DNA of 64,000 nt from Nocardia harenae NBRC 108248 (GTDB lineage: Bacteria > Actinomycetota > Actinomycetes > Mycobacteriales > Mycobacteriaceae): positions 16-64,015 of the forward strand of contig NZ_BDBH01000002.1 of assembly GCF_001612885.1 (NCBI RefSeq), written 5' to 3'. Numbering within the stretch: the first letter of the stretch is position 1; the number at the start of each line of letters is the position of its first letter. Positions 1-7,306 of the stretch are shown here, in pieces. The notes under the pieces were generated by a model that did not search any database, was not told where the DNA came from, and saw only the letters and a list, made by a program, of their open reading frames with translations. Position numbers and translations under genes: made by a program.

Positions 1-159
1 GCCCAGTCGTCGTAGCCTTCCAGTAGAAGTCGGCGTGCCAGACGGCGGCGTTCGGCAGGGTCACGGTGACGAAACCGTGCTCCCGCGCGCGCACGCCGTA
101 CTCGACGTCGTCCCACTGGAAGAAGATTGAATCGAGATCAAGGGGCCGGACCACACCGC
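1..159 (-). pseudogene. Galactofuranosyltransferase (GlfT2-like) fragment, frameshifted
   Basis: The minus strand reads FFQWDDVEYGVRAREHG, then TVTLPNAAVWHADFYWK, which resembles the conserved C-terminal part of the GT2-family galactofuranosyltransferases that build mycolyl-arabinogalactan (WDD-x-YG-RA-EHG and the TVTLP-A-WH motif). Just after FYWK the frame changes: the expected YDDWA is encoded one frame over at bases 1-20, so one base appears to be lost. Upstream of about base 160 the reading frame continues without family motifs, so the 5' part is missing too. It looks like a dead fragment, although the rest of the gene lies outside the window. The identification rests on motif recall; glycosyltransferase is fairly safe, the exact subfamily is not. 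Confidence 0.5.
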
Positions 160-260
160 CCCGGCCCAGGTCGTGCGCTTCCACGGCGCGATCCGGGCGA
201 ATGCGGGCGCAACGCTGATCCACGGAGCCCGGCCCCACCCCGGACACCGGCGCCGACATC

Positions 261-674
261 GTGCTCCGCTACGGCCGCGCCCGGGAGGTGCCAGAAACAG
301 CCGCCGCGGCGCTACCGGCTCATCCGCCCGGCACCCGGCCCCCGATCCGCCTGCCGCGCATGGACATTCGCGCCGACCGCGATCGCCCGGTACGCGCCCC
401 GGACGGCCCCATCGCCCGCCTCGACCGCGTCTTCGCCCGCCCGCGCCGCGCACTCGGCGAGATCGCCGTCTTCGCCGGTCCCGCCCTCGACGCCCGCCCC
501 ACCCCCGGCGACAGCTTCTGGTGGATGGACTACGACGACGGCCGCTACCTGGTGCGCACCGGCGACCCGATCGAAGCCACCCCGCTCAGCGCGGATGCCA
601 TGATCGCCGAGATCGAGCGCCGCGCGGTCCGCGCCCAGCGGTGGCACCGCGAGAACGCGCGTGCCTCGGGCTGA
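261..674 (+). CDS. Hypothetical protein, possible EspG-like C-terminal remnant
   Basis: A 137-residue frame. Its first half is low-complexity Pro/Arg/Ala and looks like poor coding sequence, but the second half (GEIAVFAGPALDARPTPGDS, then FWWMDYDDGRYLVR) is convincing protein. The pattern of a beta strand, an aromatic WW-D, then GRYLVR followed by a short helix resembles the C-terminal end of EspG-type ESX secretion-associated chaperones of Mycobacteriales. That assignment is tentative. No good ribosome site is visible and the N-terminal domain of an EspG (about 250 residues) is absent, so it may be a truncated gene. It lies beside the glycosyltransferase fragment, and the two together suggest an eroded segment. 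Confidence 0.35.
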   Translation: MLRYGRAREVPETAAAALPAHPPGTRPPIRLPRMDIRADRDRPVRAPDGPIARLDRVFARPRRALGEIAVFAGPALDARPTPGDSFWWMDYDDGRYLVRTGDPIEATPLSADAMIAEIERRAVRAQRWHRENARASG

Positions 675-781
675 CCAGAGCCCCTCCCGGCGCTCGCAGG
701 CGATCTCTCCTCGGTCGTGACGCTGCGGTCCCACGCCCTGCTCCTGCTCATCAACCTCTGGGTTTGCCCGTCTCGCCGAAG

Positions 782-1948
782 TCACAACCGTTCGATGATG
801 GTGGCGTTGGCGGTGCCACCGCCCTCGCAGATGGTGAGCAGCCCATAGCGCCCGTTCCGCCGCTCCAACTCGTTCAGCAGCGTGGCGAACAGCTTGGCCC
901 CCGTAGCACCGAGCGGGTGCCCGAGCGCAATGGCACCGCCATTGGCGTTCACCTTGTCCGGGTCGGCCCCGGTCTCCTTCAGCCAGGCCAGCACCACCGG
1001 CGCGAACGCCTCGTTGATCTCGACCACGTCGATGTCATCGATCGTCAACCCGGTCTTCTCCAACGCCCACTTGGTAGCCGGAATCGGCGCGGTGAGCATG
1101 AAGATCGGGTCGGCGCCGCGGGCGGAAACGTGGTGGATGCGGGCCCGCGGCTTCAGCCCGTACTCCTGCACCGCCCACTCCGAGGCGAGCAGGGTCGCGC
1201 TGGCACCGTCCGAGATCTGGCTGGCTACAGCCGCGGTCAAAGGGCTGCCCTCGGCCAGGGCAGGCAGCGAGGCCATCTTCTCGAGCGTGGTCTCGCGCGG
1301 ACCCTGGTCGATGTGGAAGTCACCAACGGGAACGATCTCGTTGTCGAACCGCCCGTTCTTGATGGCATCCCGAGCGCGCTCGTGCGAGCGAAGGGCCCAC
1401 TGCTCCATGTCCTCCCGGCTGATCCCCCACTTCTCGGCGATCAGCTGCGCACCACGGAACTGCGACACCTCGTCGGTCCCGTACCGGTGATCCCACCCCT
1501 TCGCCCCGACGAACGGCGAATCGAAGCCGTACTCCTTCCCCGCGAGCATGGCGGCGGAGATCGGGATCGCGCTCATGTTCTGCACGCCGCCGGCGACGAT
1601 CACCTCGGCGGTGCCGCTCATGATGGCCTGCGCCCCGAAGTTGATGGCCTGCTGGCTGGACCCGCACTGCCGATCCACGGTGACCCCTGGCACCTCCTCC
1701 GGGTACCCGGCGGTGAGCCACATGGTGCGGCCGATATTGCCCGCCTGCGGCCCGACATTGTCGACGCAGCCGACGATCACATCGTCGACCAGCGCGGGGT
1801 CGACGGGGTTGCGGTCGAGCAGGCCGCGCAGCACGGTGGCGCCGAGGTCGGCGGGGTGCACCTGGGCGAGCGCGCCATTGCGCTTGCCGACGGGGGTGCG
1901 GACGGCGTCCACGACGTAGGCGTCGAGGGCGCGGCGGGGTGCGGACAT
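782..1948 (-). CDS. fadA6: Acetyl-CoA acetyltransferase FadA6 (steroid C/D-ring thiolase)
   Basis: A 388-residue thiolase with every catalytic element: the acylated cysteine in DRQCGSSQQA (Cys95), the NEAFAP motif, GHPLGATGA with the general-base histidine, and the C-terminal CEGGG cysteine. It starts at ATG 1948 behind AGGAG, 8 bases after the stop of kstR2, so the two are cotranscribed. The same kstR2-fadA6 order exists in M. tuberculosis (Rv3557c-Rv3556c), where FadA6 works in breakdown of the last steroid rings after HIP-CoA is formed. Thiolase function is seen in the sequence; the FadA6 assignment rests on similarity and synteny. Acts in the cytoplasm. Confidence 0.88.
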   Translation of the reverse strand: MSAPRRALDAYVVDAVRTPVGKRNGALAQVHPADLGATVLRGLLDRNPVDPALVDDVIVGCVDNVGPQAGNIGRTMWLTAGYPEEVPGVTVDRQCGSSQQAINFGAQAIMSGTAEVIVAGGVQNMSAIPISAAMLAGKEYGFDSPFVGAKGWDHRYGTDEVSQFRGAQLIAEKWGISREDMEQWALRSHERARDAIKNGRFDNEIVPVGDFHIDQGPRETTLEKMASLPALAEGSPLTAAVASQISDGASATLLASEWAVQEYGLKPRARIHHVSARGADPIFMLTAPIPATKWALEKTGLTIDDIDVVEINEAFAPVVLAWLKETGADPDKVNANGGAIALGHPLGATGAKLFATLLNELERRNGRYGLLTICEGGGTANATIIERL

Positions 1949-1956
1949 CGGAACTC

Positions 1957-2571
1957 CTAGCTGTGCCCGGGGGCGGTGAGCCCGTCGAGCACGATGGTCA
2001 GATACTGCTTGGCGAGGTTCTCGACCGTGACCGGGCCGCCGGGGCGATACCACCGGACGGCGACCCACACGGTGTCGCGCAGGAAGCGGTAGGCGAGCTC
2101 GACATCCAGCTCGGCGCGGAAGGTGCCGTCGGCGACGCCCGCCGTGAGCACCCGGTGCCAGAGCGCGCGGAACTCGCGGTTGTACTCCTCGATGTAGGCG
2201 AAGCGCTCGGAGCCGCGGAGCCGCTTGGCCTCGGTCTGGTAGATGGCGACCGCGGCGTGGAAGCGGTCGAACGACTCGTAGGAGCTGCGGACCAGCGCCT
2301 CCAGCGTGTCCCGCGAGCCGAGGCCGGCGCCGACGATCTCCCGGTAGCGGCCGAAGAGATCGTCGAGGAAGCCGCGGAGGATCTCGTCCACCATGGATTC
2401 CTTGGAATCGAAGTGGTGGTAGAGACTTCCGGAGAGAATTCCCGCGGAATCGGCGATATCGCGGACGGTGGTGGCTCGCAGCCCGCGCTCGGCGAAGAGC
2501 TCGGCGGCGAGCGCGAGCAGTTCGGCGCGCCGATTGGGCTTCGTGGCATCGGGAGCGGTCACCCGGCTCAT
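1957..2571 (-). CDS. kstR2: TetR-family repressor KstR2
   Basis: A 204-residue TetR protein. The N-terminal helix-turn-helix reads TTVRDIADSAGILSGSLYHH, followed by FDSKESM; the rest is a helical ligand domain. In M. tuberculosis and Rhodococcus, KstR2 represses the HIP-degradation genes and is released by HIP-CoA, the product of FadD3. Here it sits between fadA6 (downstream, 8 bases) and the SDR, and a near-consensus KstR2 site lies 7 bases before its ATG at 2571, consistent with autorepression. A further upstream in-frame start at 2586 lies inside the operator and is disfavoured. Identity is strongly supported by context: the perfect box at 4763 and the fadE30/fadD3 neighbours. Confidence 0.9.
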   Translation of the reverse strand: MSRVTAPDATKPNRRAELLALAAELFAERGLRATTVRDIADSAGILSGSLYHHFDSKESMVDEILRGFLDDLFGRYREIVGAGLGSRDTLEALVRSSYESFDRFHAAVAIYQTEAKRLRGSERFAYIEEYNREFRALWHRVLTAGVADGTFRAELDVELAYRFLRDTVWVAVRWYRPGGPVTVENLAKQYLTIVLDGLTAPGHS

Positions 2572-2577
2572 AATACA

Positions 2578-2591
2578 ACCAAGCATTTGCT
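2578..2591. promoter_or_regulatory. KstR2 operator upstream of kstR2
   Basis: ACCAAGCATTTGCT fits the KstR2 consensus AnCAAGnnCTTGnT with one mismatch (TTTG for CTTG). It is embedded in a longer palindrome, ACCAAGCA-TT-TGCTTGGT (2578-2595). It separates the stop of the SDR gene (2606) from the kstR2 start (2571), so kstR2-fadA6 probably has its own promoter in addition to read-through. Confidence 0.8.
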
Positions 2592-2605
2592 TGGTCGAGC
2601 GCCGC

Positions 2606-3403
2606 TCATGCCCGCTGGCTGCTGACCGAGACCACCTCGCCGGTCAGGTAGCTGGTGTAGTCGCTGGCCAGCATGGCGATGGTGGCGGCGACCTCCCACG
2701 GCTCGGCCGCCCGGCCGAAGGCCTCACGCTCGGAGAGGCGGTCGAGCAGCTCGGTGGAGCTGGTCTTGTCCAGGAAGGCGTGCCTGGCGATGCTCGGCGA
2801 GACGGCATTGATCCGCACCCCGAGTTCGGCCGCCTCCACCGCGCTGCACCTGGTCAGCGCCATGACGCCGGCCTTGGCCGCGGCGTAGTGCGCCTGGCCG
2901 TACTGGGCGCGCCAGCCGAGCACGCTGGCATTGTTCACGATGACGCCGCCGCGCCCGGCCTCGCGGAAGTAGCGCAGCGCGGCGCGGGTGCAGCGGAAGG
3001 TGCCGTTCAGGGTGATGTCGAGGACGCGGTCCCACTGGGCGTCGTCCATGTCGACCACCGGGGTCTCGCCGCCGAGCCCGGCATTGTTGACCAGGATGTC
3101 GATGCGGCCGAGTTCGGCGGCGGCGCCGGTGATCAGGGCGTCGACCTGCTCGGTGCTCTGCACGTCGCACACCACGGCGCCGATCGTGCGCTCGGGAAAC
3201 TCCGCGGCCAGCGCGGTCCTGGTCGCGCCCAGCCTGCGCTCGTGCCAGTCCGAGACCACGACGTCGGCCCCCTCGGCGAGCAGCCTGCGCGCGGTCGCCG
3301 AGCCGATCCCGGTGCCCGCGGCCGCGGTGACCACGGCCGTGCGCCCGGTCAGCAGCCCGTGGCCCGCGACCGGTTCCGGCGCGACGGAGAGCGGGCCGCC
3401 CAC
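2606..3403 (-). CDS. ipdF: Short-chain dehydrogenase, IpdF-type (Rv3559c-like)
   Basis: A classical SDR: nucleotide-binding GTGIGSATA near the N-terminus, NNAG (in ILVNNAGLGG), catalytic Ser in NNASVLG and YxxxK in HYAAAKAG. It lies between fadE30 and kstR2, the position of Rv3559c (IpdF) in M. tuberculosis, a reductase/dehydrogenase of HIP-CoA degradation; the steroid substrate is inferred from context. GTG 3403 gives 265 residues, the family length. Two further in-frame GTGs at 3475 and 3547 begin tandem 72-bp repeats; the most distal overlaps the fadE30 stop (GTGA) and would add 48 Gly/Arg/Glu-rich residues (313 aa). Which start is used cannot be decided by reading; coupling favours 3547, homology favours 3403. 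Confidence 0.82.
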   Translation of the reverse strand: MGGPLSVAPEPVAGHGLLTGRTAVVTAAAGTGIGSATARRLLAEGADVVVSDWHERRLGATRTALAAEFPERTIGAVVCDVQSTEQVDALITGAAAELGRIDILVNNAGLGGETPVVDMDDAQWDRVLDITLNGTFRCTRAALRYFREAGRGGVIVNNASVLGWRAQYGQAHYAAAKAGVMALTRCSAVEAAELGVRINAVSPSIARHAFLDKTSSTELLDRLSEREAFGRAAEPWEVAATIAMLASDYTSYLTGEVVSVSSQRA

Positions 3404-3547
3404 GGCTGTATCCTCGCGGCCTCCGCGGGGCCCGTCGCGGCCATCCGTGCTGCCGCCTTCGCGCCCGTCGCTCACGGCTGCATCTTCGCGGCCTCCGCGG
3501 GGCGCTTCGTGGGCACGCGAGCTACCGCCTTCGCGCCCGTCGCTCAC
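3404..3547 (-). repeat. Two 72-bp in-frame tandem repeats carrying start codons
   Basis: Units 3476-3547 and 3404-3475 (minus strand) each begin GTGAGCGACGGGCGCGAAGG and end near GATGCAGCC or GATACAGCC; about 62 of 72 positions agree. Each unit is 24 codons and opens with a possible start codon. The first GTG overlaps the fadE30 stop as GTGA. The encoded units begin VSDGREGGS and contain PRGGRED. Compare the repeat at the chsH1/ltp2 junction (41675-41824), which has the same layout. Confidence 0.85.
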
Positions 3548-4746
3548 GGCCGGGCCTCGCGGGGAAGTCCGAGCACCCGCTCGGCGATGATATTGCGCTG
3601 CACTTCGTTCGAACCTCCGTAGATCGTGTCGGCGCGGGTGAAGAGGTACAGCCGCTGCCATTCGTCCAGGTCGTCGGCGGCGAGCAGCCCGGCGGGGCCG
3701 CGCACGGCCATGGCGAGTTCGCCGAGCGAGCGGTGCCAGTTGGCCCAGAGCAGTTTGCCGACGGAGGCCTGCCCGCCCTCGTCGCCGCTGTGGCCCATGG
3801 TGCGCAGGGCGTGTGCGCGCAGGACCCGCAGCCCGACCCAGGCATCGTCGATCCTGGCCGCGATGGCCGGATCCTCCGCCGCCCCCGACCGCTGCGCCAG
3901 CTCCTCGATCGAGGCCAGCTCGCGCTCGAACCGGATCTGCTGGCCGAGCGTCGAGATGCCGCGCTCGACGGCGAGCGTCCCCATGGCCACCCGCCAGCCC
4001 TGCCCCGGCTCGCCGACCACCAGGTCGGCGGCGGTGCGGGCATTGTCGAAGAACACCTCGTTGAACTCCGAGGTCCCGGTGAGCTGGATGATCGGGCGCA
4101 CCTCGATCCCCGGCTGGTCCATGGGAACCAGCAGGTAGGAGAGGCCCCTGTGCCTGCTCGACCCCTTCTCGGTGCGGGCGATCACGAAGCACCAGTCGGC
4201 CACGTGCGCCAGCGAGGTCCAGATCTTCTGGCCGGTGATCGACCACTCGTCGCCGTCGAGCTGGGCGGCGGTGCTCACCGCGGCCAGGTCGGAGCCGGCG
4301 CCGGGCTCGGAGTAGCCCTGGCACCACAGCTCGGTGACATTCCGGACGCCGGGCAGGAAGCGCTGCTTCTGCTCCTCGGTGCCGAAGGCGAGCAGCGTCG
4401 GGCCGAGCAGCTCCTCCCCCACGTGTGAGACCCGCGCGGGCGCGTTCGCCTTGGCGTACTCCTCGTGGAAGATCACCTGCCTGCGCACGCTCGCGTCCCG
4501 GCCGCCGTACTCGGCCGGCCAGCCGAGGCAGGTCCAGCCCGCGGCGGCGAGGTGCCGGTCCCAGGCCAGCCGCTCGTCGTGCGCCTCGTGCTCGCGGCCG
4601 GGGCCGCCGAGCCCGCGCAGGGCGCTGAACTCGCCGGACAGATTGTCGGCCAGCCACTCGCGCACCTCACGGGCGAAGGCGGCATCGCCGGAATCGGCCC
4701 CGCCGGGAGCCGCCGTGCCGGATTCTGAGGTCTGGATCGCACCCAC
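3544..4746 (-). CDS. fadE30: Acyl-CoA dehydrogenase FadE30
   Basis: A 400-residue acyl-CoA dehydrogenase with the family motifs WCQGYSEPGAGSDLA, ITGQKIWTS and, near the C-terminus, NEVQRNIIAERVLGLP. It is divergent from fadD3 across a perfect KstR2 box, the arrangement of Rv3560c/Rv3561. In M. tuberculosis FadE30 acts on HIP-derived CoA thioesters; the substrate here is inferred. GTG 4746 is taken as the start because it lies just inside the operator region and gives the family length; an in-frame ATG at 4800 would run through the operator. The gene ends in a GTGA overlap with a repeat-borne start of the SDR gene. Confidence 0.88.
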   Translation of the reverse strand: MGAIQTSESGTAAPGGADSGDAAFAREVREWLADNLSGEFSALRGLGGPGREHEAHDERLAWDRHLAAAGWTCLGWPAEYGGRDASVRRQVIFHEEYAKANAPARVSHVGEELLGPTLLAFGTEEQKQRFLPGVRNVTELWCQGYSEPGAGSDLAAVSTAAQLDGDEWSITGQKIWTSLAHVADWCFVIARTEKGSSRHRGLSYLLVPMDQPGIEVRPIIQLTGTSEFNEVFFDNARTAADLVVGEPGQGWRVAMGTLAVERGISTLGQQIRFERELASIEELAQRSGAAEDPAIAARIDDAWVGLRVLRAHALRTMGHSGDEGGQASVGKLLWANWHRSLGELAMAVRGPAGLLAADDLDEWQRLYLFTRADTIYGGSNEVQRNIIAERVLGLPREARP

Positions 4747-4762
4747 GCCGCTAGGGTAACCT

Positions 4763-4776
4763 ACCAAGCACTTGCT
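4763..4776. promoter_or_regulatory. KstR2 operator between fadE30 and fadD3
   Basis: ACCAAGCACTTGCT matches the KstR2 consensus AnCAAGnnCTTGnT at every fixed position. It lies 17 bases from the fadE30 start and 27 from the fadD3 start, so one dimer site can silence both divergent transcripts. Confidence 0.92.
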
Positions 4777-4802
4777 TTGTAGCTTCGACGGTGAGGACAT
4801 TC

Positions 4803-6359
4803 GTGAGCACCTCGGCGAGGACCATTCCGGCCGCGCTCAGGGCGGCCGCGGCCGAGTTCGGCGCCGCCCCCGCCATCGCCGACGGCTCGGCGCGGCTCGA
4901 CTGGAACGACCTGCTCGACGAGGTGCGCCGGGTGGCGGGGGCGCTGATCGCCCGCGGCGTCGAGCCCGGCGATCGGGTCGCCATGTGGGCACCGAACACC
5001 CACCACTGGGTGGCGGCCGCGCTCGGCGCGCAGTACGCGGGCGCGGCCCTGGTCCCGCTGAACACCAGGTATGTCGCGGCCGAGGCGGCGGATGTGCTGG
5101 AGCGGGTGCACGCGGCCGCGCTCTTCGTCGCCGGGCCGTTCCTTGGCCGGGACCGGCTGGCCGAACTCCGCGCGGCGGCGCCGCGGCTCGATATCCCGTC
5201 GGTCGTCGTCATCCCGGTGGACCCGGAAGCCCCCCGCTCCGCCGCCGAAGGCGCGCTGCACTGGGACGACCTGGGCGATCTCGCCGAGCAGACCCCGCGC
5301 CCGGCGGTCGAGGCCCGCGCCGACGCCGTCACCCCGGACGATATCGCCGACATCCTCTTCACCTCCGGCACCACCGGCCGCAGCAAGGGGACGCTGGTGG
5401 CGCACCGGCAGGCGCTCGACGTGGTGCGCGGCTGGGTGGCGTGCGCGACCCTCCGGCAGGCCGACAACTACCTGATCATCAGCCCGTTCTTCCACAACTT
5501 CGGCTACAAGGCCGGCATCCTCGCCTGCGTCCTGACCGGCGCGACCATCGTGCCGCAGGCGGTCTTCGACGTCCCGCAGGCCATGCGGCTGATCAGCGAC
5601 GAGCAGATCTCGGTGCTGCCCGGCCCGCCCACCATCTACCAGACCATCCTCGACTTCCCGGACCGCGGGGAGTTCGACCTGAGCACGCTGCGGGTCGCGG
5701 TGACCGGCGCGGCCACCGTCCCGGTGGTGCTCATCGAGCGCATGCGCGACGAGCTGGCCTTCGAGGTGGTGCTCACCGCGTACGGCCTCTCCGAGGCGGC
5801 GGGTTTCGGCACCATGTGCCGCCCGGACGACGACCCGGCCACCATCTCCGGCACCTGCGGCCGCCCGATCGCCGATTTCGAGCTGCGGCTGGCCGATTCC
5901 GGCGAGGTGCTGCTGCGCGGGCCGAATGTCATGCTCGGCTACCTGGACGATCCGGAGGCCACCGCCGAGACCATCGATGCCGAGGGCTGGCTGCACACCG
6001 GCGATATCGGCGCGGTCGACGAGCGCGGCTACCTGACGATCACCGACCGGCTCAAGGACATGTACATCTGCGGCGGCTTCAATGTGTACCCGGCCGAGAT
6101 CGAGCAGGTGCTGGCCCGGCTGGACGGGGTCGCGGAGTCCGCGGTGATCGGCGTGCCGGATGCCAGGATGGGCGAGGTCGGCAAGGCGTACGTGGTGCGC
6201 AAACCCGGCGCGCTGCTCACCGCGGACCAGGTGCTCGCGCACGCCACCGGCGCGCTGGCCAACTTCAAGGTGCCGCGCTTCGTCGAGTTCCGCGACCAGC
6301 TGCCCTACAGCGCCGCAGGCAAGGTGCTGAAACGTCGCCTACGTGAGGAGATTTCGTGA
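4803..6359 (+). CDS. fadD3: HIP-CoA ligase FadD3
   Basis: A 518-residue ANL-family acyl-CoA synthetase. The ATP-binding loop TSGTTGRSKG lies near residue 190, followed by YGLSEAAG, the hinge region GWLHTGDIG and DRLKDMYICGGFNVYPAE, and the catalytic lysine in SAAGKVLKRRL. FadD3 of Mycobacteriales activates the C/D-ring propionate HIP to HIP-CoA, which both opens ring degradation and relieves KstR2. GTG 4803 (VSTSART) follows GAGGA and is preferred to GTG 4791. It leads a plus-strand operon and overlaps the following hydratase gene by TGATG. Confidence 0.9.
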   Translation: MSTSARTIPAALRAAAAEFGAAPAIADGSARLDWNDLLDEVRRVAGALIARGVEPGDRVAMWAPNTHHWVAAALGAQYAGAALVPLNTRYVAAEAADVLERVHAAALFVAGPFLGRDRLAELRAAAPRLDIPSVVVIPVDPEAPRSAAEGALHWDDLGDLAEQTPRPAVEARADAVTPDDIADILFTSGTTGRSKGTLVAHRQALDVVRGWVACATLRQADNYLIISPFFHNFGYKAGILACVLTGATIVPQAVFDVPQAMRLISDEQISVLPGPPTIYQTILDFPDRGEFDLSTLRVAVTGAATVPVVLIERMRDELAFEVVLTAYGLSEAAGFGTMCRPDDDPATISGTCGRPIADFELRLADSGEVLLRGPNVMLGYLDDPEATAETIDAEGWLHTGDIGAVDERGYLTITDRLKDMYICGGFNVYPAEIEQVLARLDGVAESAVIGVPDARMGEVGKAYVVRKPGALLTADQVLAHATGALANFKVPRFVEFRDQLPYSAAGKVLKRRLREEIS

Positions 6360-7306
6360 TGTCCGCTGACGGTGTGCCCGACGAGGGCGAGGTGGTCACC
6401 TACGAGCGGCGCGGCCCGATCGCGGTCGTCACGATGAACCGGCCCGACTACCGCAATGCGCAGAACTCGGTGATGACCTACGCGCTCGACGCCGCCTTCC
6501 AGCGCGCGGTCTCCGACGCCGAGGTCACCGTGATCGTGCTGGCGGGCAATGGCAAGCACTTCAGCGCCGGGCACGATATCGGCACGCCAGGCAGGGACCA
6601 CCACGTGCACTACGACAACAAGGCCGTGCTCTGGTGGGACCACGTCGACCGCAGCGGCGGCGACCAGCGCTTCGCCCGCGAGTCCGAGGTCTACCTCGGC
6701 ATGTGCAGGCGCTGGCGGGAGATCCCCAAGCCGATGATCGCGCAGGTGCAGGGCGCCTGCATCGCGGGCGGGCTCATGCTGGCCTGGGTCTGCGACCTCA
6801 TCGTCGCCTCGGACGATGCCTTCTTCTCCGATCCGGTGGTGCGCATGGGCATTCCCGGCGTCGAGTACTTCGCGCACCCGTGGATGATCGGGCCGCGCGC
6901 GGCCAAGGAGTTCCTCTTCACCGGCGACCGCTTCGGCGCGGCGCAGGCCAGGGAGTGGGGCATGGTGAACCGGGTGGTGCCGCGCGCCGAGCTGGAGGCC
7001 GAGGTGACCGCGCTGGCCGAGAAGATCGCGCAGATGCCGCAGTTCGGGCTGGCGCTCACCAAGAAGGCGGTGAACCAGGCCGAGGATCTCATGGGCATGC
7101 GGACCGGGATGGACTCGGTCTTCGGGCTGCACCACTTCGCGCACGCGCACAATGCCGAGGTCGGGGCCGATGCGCTCGGCGGCATGAACGCCCGCTCCAT
7201 GCGCGACACCGCGACGCGTCCGGCGGGCGACGCCGCGCAGCAGAATGGGGGCGGGACAGCCGATCGCTCCGCGGGCGACACCGCGCAGCGGGACGGGACA
7301 GCCTGA
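6359..7306 (+). CDS. Enoyl-CoA hydratase/isomerase (EchA13-like)
   Basis: A crotonase-fold protein of 315 residues: the oxyanion-hole strand GKHFSAGHDI and the second one in CIAGGLMLAW are both present. It sits between fadD3 and fadE31, where M. tuberculosis has no gene, in an operon with TGATG overlaps on both sides, so it very probably serves HIP-CoA degradation, though its substrate is unknown. Sequence flavour is closest in my judgement to EchA13-type hydratases. The start is ATG 6359 behind GAGGAG. The last 30 or so residues are an Ala/Gly/Asp-rich tail made of two imperfect repeats (7212-7302), not part of the crotonase fold. Confidence 0.8.
   Translation: MSADGVPDEGEVVTYERRGPIAVVTMNRPDYRNAQNSVMTYALDAAFQRAVSDAEVTVIVLAGNGKHFSAGHDIGTPGRDHHVHYDNKAVLWWDHVDRSGGDQRFARESEVYLGMCRRWREIPKPMIAQVQGACIAGGLMLAWVCDLIVASDDAFFSDPVVRMGIPGVEYFAHPWMIGPRAAKEFLFTGDRFGAAQAREWGMVNRVVPRAELEAEVTALAEKIAQMPQFGLALTKKAVNQAEDLMGMRTGMDSVFGLHHFAHAHNAEVGADALGGMNARSMRDTATRPAGDAAQQNGGGTADRSAGDTAQRDGTA
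7212..7302 (+). repeat. Imperfect tandem repeat in the hydratase C-terminal tail
   Basis: Units 7212-7260 and 7261-7302 share CGGGCGAC-CCGCGCAGC and end in GGGACAGCC. They encode TRPAGDAAQQNGGGTA and DRSAGDTAQRDGTA, directly before the TGATG junction with fadE31. Confidence 0.7.

Noticed and set aside
2606..4657. Reading the SDR as a 683-residue fusion with fadE30-antisense-frame sequence
   Set aside because: The first half is the wrong frame of fadE30; the SDR begins at 3403, 3475 or 3547.
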